Positions 1 to 5,063 of a DNA stretch of 6,529 nucleotides are shown here, one piece after another. The notes beneath the pieces are model-generated. The model was not told the origin of the DNA and searched no databases. It saw only the letters and a program-made list of their open reading frames with translations. The translations under genes were made by a program, and so were the position numbers. The stretch's first letter is position 1. The number at the start of each line of letters is the position of its first letter. This DNA comes from Pseudonocardiales bacterium (lineage in GTDB: Bacteria; Actinomycetota; Actinomycetes; Mycobacteriales; Jatrophihabitantaceae): the NCBI GenBank assembly GCA_025465405.1, contig JAODNL010000208.1, positions 1 through 6,529 on the forward strand. The letters are read 5' to 3'.

Positions 1-21
1 ACTGGGCCGCGTCATCGTCCG

Positions 22-116
22 GTGATCAACAGACCCGTCCGGTGCCGCGCCCCGAAACACCTCAACATCAACAGACCAGCCCGGTCGACAATCGACACGA
101 GCGGTCTGTCGATCAC
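22..116. repeat. Cluster of short ACAGACC-type repeats
   Basis: An 11-base direct repeat ATCAACAGACC occurs at 25-35 and 67-77. The 14-mer GTGATCAACAGACC (22-35) recurs with one mismatch in inverted orientation at 103-116, where the complementary strand reads GTGATCGACAGACC. A further ACAGACC lies at 744-750, upstream of the DUF3291 gene. The repeats lie downstream of that gene's stop, where I find no convincing gene. They could be operator sites for a gene beyond the left edge, part of a dispersed repeat, or chance. No function can be assigned from sequence. Confidence 0.35.
91..113 (-). terminator. Weak stem-loop downstream of DUF3291 gene
   Basis: A perfect 7-base inverted repeat, ATCGACA (91-97) and TGTCGAT (107-113), encloses a 9-base loop. 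It sits about 32 bases beyond the stop of the DUF3291 gene in the direction of transcription. No T-run follows it, so it is not a classical intrinsic terminator. It also overlaps one of the ACAGACC repeats and may be a by-product of them. A terminator role is only a suggestion from position. Confidence 0.2.
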
Positions 117-144
117 GATCGGAGCGCCAGCGACTAGCGCGTCC

Positions 145-660
145 TCAGGCTGGGCAGAACCAGTCCTCTTGGCCAGATCGAGGGCGGTTCTGGCCGGCGG
201 CGTCCGGAGCGGGGTAGTGCTCGCGCAACGTAAAGGCATGTGCCGTCGGACCGTGTGCGCGGAGGTGGCGGATCCGAGCTTCGGCGTCGCGCGTCGTCGG
301 TCGCTCGCCGGTAGGTATCCACCAGCAGGCCGTGTACGCCTCGCGCATCAGGACGAACCACTCCCGCCGGCGACGCAGGAACTGGCGATGCATGTCGCCG
401 AAGAGGAACGCCGCCAGGTGCTCGACATCGATCCACACCGACATGTTCGTGATGATCCCGGCGCTATCCGCGGCATCCCACTCGAAAGCCTGCACCGCGG
501 TGGCATTGCCGTCTTCGGTCTGCAACCGCCAGACGAAACCGGGGGCGACGTCGGCCGCCGCGTTGACCGGGTCCAGCGCGGCGACGAAGTCTTCCAGCGC
601 GGGGCTGTCGAGGGGCGCAGCGAGCCGGGCGACATTCACCTGCGCCAGTTCGAACGGCAT
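145..660 (-). CDS. DUF3291 domain-containing protein
   Basis: A protein of 171 residues with the layout I associate with the DUF3291 family. The N-terminus (FELAQVNVARLAAPLDSP, residues 3-20) is the typical opening. It is followed by a segment around ALDPVNAAAD and PGFVWRLQ, a central tryptophan-rich part with an H..FLRRRREWF motif, and then WWIP.G..PT..DA..R and GPT.HAFT near the C-terminus. There is no signal peptide or membrane segment, so it is probably cytoplasmic. The biochemical function of the family is unknown to me; a small alpha/beta fold like the antibiotic-monooxygenase or dimeric ferredoxin-like barrels is a guess. I chose the ATG at 658-660 because family members start just before the LAQ.N motif. 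A GTG at 709-711 in the same frame would add 17 residues that do not resemble the family. No clear Shine-Dalgarno precedes the ATG. It points the same way as the nuo block but is separated from it by 280 bases with hairpins, so it is probably transcribed separately. The last ~20 residues are polar and look family-independent. Confidence 0.8.
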   Translation of the reverse strand: MPFELAQVNVARLAAPLDSPALEDFVAALDPVNAAADVAPGFVWRLQTEDGNATAVQAFEWDAADSAGIITNMSVWIDVEHLAAFLFGDMHRQFLRRRREWFVLMREAYTACWWIPTGERPTTRDAEARIRHLRAHGPTAHAFTLREHYPAPDAAGQNRPRSGQEDWFCPA

Positions 661-726
661 GTCGCTAGTCTGCCGCGTCCGGCACCTGTATTCGTCGATG
701 GCGTGCCGCACGCCCCGAGGTATTGC

Positions 727-738
727 CGGATTTATCCG
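727..738. promoter_or_regulatory. 12-base palindrome CGGATTTATCCG
   Basis: Perfect dyad of 5-base arms (CGGAT / ATCCG) around TT, located 67-78 bases upstream of the ATG of the DUF3291 gene and just before its alternative GTG start. On the minus strand the centre reads GATAAA, which also resembles a -10 hexamer at 4 of 6 positions, but I see no matching -35. It could be an operator or promoter core for the DUF3291 gene. The assignment rests on symmetry and position only. Confidence 0.25.
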
Positions 739-751
739 ATGTGACAGACCG

Positions 752-778
752 ATATGGGACGGGTTCGTCTGCCCATAT
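752..778. promoter_or_regulatory. Dyad ATATGGG-N13-CCCATAT, candidate operator
   Basis: Perfect 7-base inverted arms ATATGGG (752-758) and CCCATAT (772-778) have centres 20 bases apart, about two helical turns, as expected for a dimeric regulator binding one face of DNA. A second dyad is interleaved: CAGAC (745-749) and GTCTG (767-771). Both lie upstream of the DUF3291 gene. The A/T-rich arms stand out from the GC-rich surroundings. It could equally form a hairpin in RNA. No regulator gene is visible in the window to pair with it. Confidence 0.3.
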
Positions 779-845
779 TGCGCACCAACATGACACCACG
801 TTCACTTCTCCCTAGGCGGCCTGGGCGGGGGCACAGGGTGGCCAA

Positions 846-871
846 GGTTCGGGTCTTTTCAGGCCCGAACC
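846..871. other. Stem-loop with perfect 8-base stem
   Basis: GGTTCGGG (846-853) pairs exactly with CCCGAACC (864-871) around the 10-base loop TCTTTTCAGG. In plus-strand RNA the stem can gain a U-G and a C-G pair; in minus-strand RNA the first of these is lost. No T-run follows on either side. It lies about 70 bases past the prenyl synthase stop and about 185 bases before the DUF3291 start. It could be a second barrier to read-through from the nuo operon, a 5' leader structure, or part of a dispersed repeat. Confidence 0.4.
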
Positions 872-915
872 GGGGCAGCGGGGGATGTTCTCGCACCAGG
901 CCGTGCCTATGGTGA

Positions 916-932
916 CGCCCGTAGAACGGGCG
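916..932 (-). terminator. GC hairpin after the prenyl synthase stop, likely operon terminator
   Basis: CGCCCG (916-921) and CGGGCG (927-932) form a perfect 6-base all-GC stem with a 5-base loop, starting 8 bases after the TGA of the polyprenyl synthase gene. No U-tract follows in the minus-strand transcript. In high-GC actinobacteria tail-less hairpins are often proposed as terminators, and the position right behind the last gene of a coupled operon fits. Termination here is inferred, not shown. Confidence 0.45.
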
Positions 933-940
933 ATCTAAGG

Positions 941-1951
941 TCAGCCAGTGCGCGCGATGACCATGTCCGTGAGCGTCTCGAACGCGACCCGCGCAGGCAC
1001 ATCCGGCAGATCGACCAGCATGGCGCGCGCCGAATCGGCGTAGGTCTGCAGCGTGGCCCGGGCCTCGTCGATCGCGGACGAGGCGCGCAGCAGGACGAGC
1101 GCCTCGGTGTGTTCGACATCGTCGATCAGCGGCCGGGAGACCAGATCGCGCAGCCGCGAGCCGGACCGGTCCGACGAGCGCAACGCGTAGAGCACAGGCA
1201 GCGTGGCGACGCCTTCGCGCAGGTCGGTGCCCGGCGTCTTGCCCGACTCGGCCGAGTCCGACGCGATGTCGAGGATGTCGTCGCTGATCTGGAAGGCGAC
1301 ACCGATCTGTTCCCCGAACGAGCGCAACGTGTCGATGACGCCGGCCTCCACACCCGCGTAGTACGCGCCGAATTCGGCGGCGGTCGCGATCAGCGAGCCG
1401 GTCTTGTCCGCCAGCACGCCGAGGTAGTGCTCGATGGGATCGGTGCCCTCAGGCGGTCCGATCGTCTCGTGGATCTGGCCGGTGACCAGGCGCTCGAACG
1501 TCGTCGCCTGCAGGCGAACCGCATGCGGCCCCAGGTCGGCGAGCAGGTTGGACGCCCGCGAGAACAGGAAGTCGCCGGTCAGGATGGCGACGGTGTTGTC
1601 CCAGCGCGCATTGGCAGACACCGCACCGCGACGCACAGCAGCCTCGTCCATCACGTCGTCGTGGTACAGCGTCGCGAGGTGGGTGAGTTCGATGACCACG
1701 GAGGCCGGCACGACCTCCGGACGAGTGGGATCGCCGAAGTGCGCGGCCAGCACGCTGACGAGCGGTCGGAAGCGCTTGCCACCGGCGCTGACGAGATAGG
1801 AGGCGGCACCACCCACGAAGGCGTCGTCGGACATGACCGCGACGCGCAGTGCCGACTCGATGGCATGCAGGCCCGCGCGGACCGACGCTTCCAGCGCAGC
1901 ATCCTGGAACTCGACCCCGAGCGGGCCAGGTGTCACCTCGGACGAGCTCAC
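941..1951 (-). CDS. Trans-polyprenyl diphosphate synthase (long-chain, probably menaquinone side chain)
   Basis: A 336-residue all-trans isoprenyl diphosphate synthase, normal length for the family. It would condense isopentenyl diphosphate onto an allylic diphosphate to extend a polyprenyl chain. Seen in order: GGKRFRP (57-63, isopentenyl diphosphate binding), first aspartate-rich motif DDVMD (98-102), RRG (107-109), GQ at 158-159, KT (183-184), second aspartate-rich motif DDILD (224-228) and GKTPGTDLREGVATLP (237-252). All catalytic aspartates are intact. The residues before the first motif are small (A93, T94 at -5 and -4), which suits long-chain enzymes rather than farnesyl or geranylgeranyl synthases; exact chain length cannot be read. 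The GTG start overlaps the nuoN TGA by four bases (GTGA), and there is no Shine-Dalgarno before it, so translation probably depends on ribosomes finishing nuoN. Co-expression with complex I suggests it makes the menaquinone tail; this is inference. It is soluble, with no signal peptide. Confidence 0.94.
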   Translation of the reverse strand: MSSSEVTPGPLGVEFQDAALEASVRAGLHAIESALRVAVMSDDAFVGGAASYLVSAGGKRFRPLVSVLAAHFGDPTRPEVVPASVVIELTHLATLYHDDVMDEAAVRRGAVSANARWDNTVAILTGDFLFSRASNLLADLGPHAVRLQATTFERLVTGQIHETIGPPEGTDPIEHYLGVLADKTGSLIATAAEFGAYYAGVEAGVIDTLRSFGEQIGVAFQISDDILDIASDSAESGKTPGTDLREGVATLPVLYALRSSDRSGSRLRDLVSRPLIDDVEHTEALVLLRASSAIDEARATLQTYADSARAMLVDLPDVPARVAFETLTDMVIARTG

Positions 1952-3501
1952 CCGACGAGGTGCGCGGCCTTCGCCGCCAGGTCGAGAATCGGCTGCGGGA
2001 CGATGCCCAGTACGACGGTGACGAGCACGCCGAGCGTGAGCGCGACCGACGTCGACCAGCCCGGGATCGCGATCGTCGGGCCGTGCTCGGGCGGCTCGGC
2101 GAAGAACATCAGCACCACGATGCGCAGGTAGTAGAACGCGGCGATCGCCGAGAAGACGAGCGCCATCACGACGAGCGGCGCCGCGACATGGTAGGCCGCA
2201 CGGAACACGAAGAACTTGCCGATGAACCCGGCCGTCAAAGGGATTCCTGCCATCGACATCAGCAGGATCGTCATGATGGTCGCGACCAACGGGCTCTTAC
2301 GGGCCAGGCCCGACCACTGCGCCAGGTGCGTCGCCTCGCCGTCGGCATCACGGACGAGCATCAGCAGGCCGAAGGCCGCGAGCGTCGAGAAGCCGTAGGT
2401 CAGCACGTAGAACATCACGCTGGACAGGCCGTCCTTGGACAGCGCCACGATGCCCACGAGGATGAAGCCCGCATGCGCGATCGAGGAATACGCGAGGATG
2501 CGCTTCAGGTCGGTCTGGGTGAGGCCGAAGATCGCGCCGACGGCCATCGACGCGATCGCCACCGCCCAGACCACCGGACGCCAGTTCCACGCCGTCGTGT
2601 TGAAGCCGACGTAGAGAACACGCAGGATCGCACCGAACGCGGCGATCTTCGTGCACGAAGCCATGAATGCAGTGACCGGCGTCGGCGAACCCTGATAGAC
2701 GTCCGGCGTCCAACTGTGGAACGGCGCGATGCCCGCCTTGAACAGCAGCCCGACCAGCAGCAGCGCCAGCCCGACGTAGAGCAGCACGTCCGACTTCGTG
2801 GACTGCTGCGCGGCCGCGAGGATCTTCGGGAGATCGACGGAGTTGGCGTAGCCGTAGAGCAGGGCCACGCCGTAGAGGAAGAACGCCGATGCGAACGCGC
2901 CCAGCAAGAAGTACTTGAGCGCCGCTTCCTGCGACAGCAACCGCCGGCGCCGAGACAGGCCGGCCATCAGGTAGAGCGGCAGGGACAGCACTTCGAGCGC
3001 CACGAACATGAGCAGCAGGTTGTTCGAGACGGGAAAGATCAACATTCCGGCGACCGCGAACAGCGCGAGCGGGAAGATCTCGGTCTGGATCCGTGGGCTG
3101 CGCGCCAGCTGACGGTCGGCCGGCGAGCCGACGACCAGAGCGGCGGAGGCGACGATCGGGCTGACGATGTCGACACTTCGCTCGGCCATGAGCAACACGG
3201 ACACGATGGACAGCGCCAGCACGCTGCCCTGGATGAACAGCCCGCCACCGTCGATGGCCAGGGCACCGGAGACCGTGGTCTCCGACGTGCCGTGCAGCAA
3301 CGCGACCGACACCAGCGCGGCGACGAGGCTGCCCAGCGTGATGATCAGCTGCGCCGCGTAACGCTCGCTGCGCGGTAGCACGGCCTCGGCGAGCACGCCG
3401 ACCAGCGCGGCGCCGAGCACGATCAGGATCGGCGCCAGCGCATGGTAGGAGACCGACGGTGCGGTGATCTTTGCCGCCTCGGCCAGCAGCATGTGACTCA
3501 C
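1948..3501 (-). CDS. nuoN: NADH-quinone oxidoreductase subunit N (NuoN)
   Basis: A 517-residue integral membrane protein, one of the three antiporter-like subunits that move protons in complex I; members have about 14 transmembrane helices. The diagnostic stretch of the proton-translocation family is complete. E170 in ALEVLSLPLY corresponds to E. coli Glu133. K255 in LLFKAGIAPFHSWTPD corresponds to Lys217, and K285 in ASCTKIAAF to Lys247, with the same spacing of 30. K429 in GFIGKFFVF corresponds to Lys395. The helix-8 region QTDLKRILAYSSIAHAGF (329-346) is also typical. It is about 30 residues longer than the E. coli protein. Most of the surplus precedes E170 and includes a hydrophilic loop near residues 125-141, a feature I recall from actinobacterial NuoN. 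I start it at GTG (3499-3501), which overlaps the nuoM stop as GTGA and has GGAGGAG at ideal distance; an ATG three codons later (3490-3492) is too far from that site. Its stop overlaps the prenyl synthase start. Confidence 0.97.
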   Translation of the reverse strand: MSHMLLAEAAKITAPSVSYHALAPILIVLGAALVGVLAEAVLPRSERYAAQLIITLGSLVAALVSVALLHGTSETTVSGALAIDGGGLFIQGSVLALSIVSVLLMAERSVDIVSPIVASAALVVGSPADRQLARSPRIQTEIFPLALFAVAGMLIFPVSNNLLLMFVALEVLSLPLYLMAGLSRRRRLLSQEAALKYFLLGAFASAFFLYGVALLYGYANSVDLPKILAAAQQSTKSDVLLYVGLALLLVGLLFKAGIAPFHSWTPDVYQGSPTPVTAFMASCTKIAAFGAILRVLYVGFNTTAWNWRPVVWAVAIASMAVGAIFGLTQTDLKRILAYSSIAHAGFILVGIVALSKDGLSSVMFYVLTYGFSTLAAFGLLMLVRDADGEATHLAQWSGLARKSPLVATIMTILLMSMAGIPLTAGFIGKFFVFRAAYHVAAPLVVMALVFSAIAAFYYLRIVVLMFFAEPPEHGPTIAIPGWSTSVALTLGVLVTVVLGIVPQPILDLAAKAAHLVG

Positions 3502-5063
3502 TTGACTCCTCCGACGGCAGTACCGAGCGTGGGTGCCGGGTCGGTCTGGTGCACGTTGGTGAGCGTGTCCTTGATCGCCGGGTTGATGATGTCGAGGACC
3601 GGCTTGGGGTAGACGCCGAGGAAGACGATCAACGCGAGCAGCGGGGCAACGGACAGGATTTCCCGGGCGTTGAGATCCCGGAACTTCAGTACCTTCTCGC
3701 TGACGGCGCCTTGGAACGTGCGCTGGTACAGGTAGAGGACGTAGATGGCAGCCAGGATGATGCCAGTCGTGGCGAGGATCGCGAGGCCCTTGTGCCGGGT
3801 GAACGTGCCGACCAGGACGAGGAATTCGCTGACGAAGGTGCTCATGCCGGGCAGCGCGAGGGCGGACAGCCCCGCGAGCAGGAACAGGCCCGCGAGGATC
3901 GGCGTCACCTTGGCGGCGCCGCCGTAGTCGTCGACGTTGCGGCTCTTGCCGCGGGCGATCAGCAGGCCGACCACGATGAACAGCGCACCCGTCGACAGCC
4001 CGTGGTTGACCATGTACAGCACCGCGCCGGTGCCGCCCTGGGTCGTGAACGCGAAGATGCCCAGACCGATGAAGCCGAAGTGCGCGACCGACGTGTACGC
4101 GACAAGGCGCTTCATGTCGCGCTGCCCGATCGCGAGGAACGCGGCGTACAGGATGCCGATCACCGACAAGATCAGGACCGTAGGAGCGAACCACCGCGAC
4201 GCCGCCGGGAACAGCGGGAGGCAGTAACGCAGGAACCCGAACGTGCCGACCTTGTCGAGGACGCCGACGAGCAGCGCCGCGCCGCCGGCCGGTGCCTCGG
4301 CGCCGGCGTCGGGCAACCACGTATGGAACGGGACGAGTGGCGCGTTGATCGCGCACGCGATGAAGAAGCCGAGGAACAGCCACTTTTGCGTGGCGGTGTC
4401 CGGCACCCGTCCGATCAGGTCGGTGATCGCGAACGACCGCGAGCCGGTCGTGACGTAGAGGCCAATGACCGAGGCCAGCATGAGCAGGCCACCGATGAGC
4501 GAGTACAGGAAGAACTTCATCGCGGCGTACTGGCGGCGCGGGCCGCCGAAGATGCCGATGATGAAGTACATCGGGACGAGCATCGCCTCGAAGAAGACGT
4601 AGAACAGGAACACGTCGGTGGCAGTGAAGACGCCGATCATGAAGAACTCGAGGAGCAGCAGCAGCGCGAAATAGTTCTTGACACTGCGCCGGTGACCGGT
4701 GGGCGTGGGGGCTTCCTCGCTGCCCGCGCGACTGTCCAGCGAGTTCCAGGACGCCAGGATCACGGCCGGCACGAGCAGCACCGACATGCCGACGAGCACC
4801 AGCGCGATTCCGTCGACACCGAAGGCGAGGTGCACGCCGAAGGCCCTGATCCATGTCCAGCTGCCCTGGAACTGGAACCGAGCCGCATTCGGGCCGGTGT
4901 CGAACCTGAAACCGACGACGGCGGTGTAGACGACCACGATGAGCGACACGGCGAGGCTGATCTGCTTCGCCAGCTTGGCCTGGGCCTCCTTCAGCGAGAA
5001 GACCAGGATCGAGCCGACCAGTGGAATCAGGACCAGCGCGACGAGTGTCCAGTCGTGACTCAT
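3498..5063 (-). CDS. nuoM: NADH-quinone oxidoreductase subunit M (NuoM), with Lys-to-Asn change in helix 7
   Basis: A 521-residue antiporter-like membrane subunit of complex I (about 14 helices in the family), sitting between NuoN and NuoL in the proton-pumping arm. Conserved elements: E159 in FFEAMLVPMYF (E. coli Glu144), HTWLPDAGAEAP (247-258), K271 in LDKVGTFGFLRY (Lys265), QRDMKRLVAYTSVAHFGF (314-331) with H328 (His322), H354 in VNHGLSTGA (His348), and E413 in VSEFLVLVG (Glu407). From K271 on, numbering is offset from E. coli by exactly six. At that same offset the helix-7 lysine (Lys234) is replaced by N240, in the context ACAINAPLVPF, codon AAC at 4344-4346. This lysine is nearly invariant and needed for activity in E. 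coli. A polar loop at 107-128 is probably lineage-specific. The ATG start overlaps the nuoL TGA as ATGA and is preceded by a usable ribosome site. The length is normal and the frame unbroken, so apart from N240 it looks functional. Confidence 0.97.
   Translation of the reverse strand: MSHDWTLVALVLIPLVGSILVFSLKEAQAKLAKQISLAVSLIVVVYTAVVGFRFDTGPNAARFQFQGSWTWIRAFGVHLAFGVDGIALVLVGMSVLLVPAVILASWNSLDSRAGSEEAPTPTGHRRSVKNYFALLLLLEFFMIGVFTATDVFLFYVFFEAMLVPMYFIIGIFGGPRRQYAAMKFFLYSLIGGLLMLASVIGLYVTTGSRSFAITDLIGRVPDTATQKWLFLGFFIACAINAPLVPFHTWLPDAGAEAPAGGAALLVGVLDKVGTFGFLRYCLPLFPAASRWFAPTVLILSVIGILYAAFLAIGQRDMKRLVAYTSVAHFGFIGLGIFAFTTQGGTGAVLYMVNHGLSTGALFIVVGLLIARGKSRNVDDYGGAAKVTPILAGLFLLAGLSALALPGMSTFVSEFLVLVGTFTRHKGLAILATTGIILAAIYVLYLYQRTFQGAVSEKVLKFRDLNAREILSVAPLLALIVFLGVYPKPVLDIINPAIKDTLTNVHQTDPAPTLGTAVGGVK
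3506..3512 (-). promoter_or_regulatory. Shine-Dalgarno GGAGGAG that sets the nuoN start
   Basis: On the minus strand GGAGGAG ends four bases before the GTG at 3499-3501; the GGAGG core is six bases from it. The next candidate, the ATG at 3490-3492, is about 15 bases from the core, which is too far. The site lies inside the last codons of nuoM, so nuoN has both its own ribosome site and stop/start coupling. Confidence 0.75.

Noticed and set aside
12..239. Minus-strand open frame of 75 codons at the left edge
   Set aside because: It overlaps the DUF3291 C-terminus out of frame. Its only internal similarity (AGLLM / TGLLI) comes from the DNA repeats at 25-77, and no ribosome site or family match is seen.
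661..711. GTG start at 709-711 for the DUF3291 gene
   Set aside because: The 17 added residues do not look like the family N-terminus, which begins just before LAQVN. Without a clear ribosome site for either start, family length favours the ATG at 658-660.
22..744. Plus-strand open frame of 240 codons opposite the DUF3291 gene
   Set aside because: No recognisable domain, arginine-rich shadow composition, and the opposite frame matches DUF3291 motifs.
1849..3378. Antisense open frame of 509 codons on the plus strand opposite nuoN
   Set aside because: The translation is an R/D/E/Q/H-rich string with no fold or family, as expected from reading the complement of GC-rich codons for hydrophobic residues. 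NuoN on the other strand is unmistakable.
3502..4854. Upstream extension of the nuoN frame, giving an open frame of 968 codons
   Set aside because: The part upstream of 3501 is an alternative frame of nuoM rich in R, G and H. NuoN homology begins only after the GTG at 3499-3501, which has its own ribosome site.
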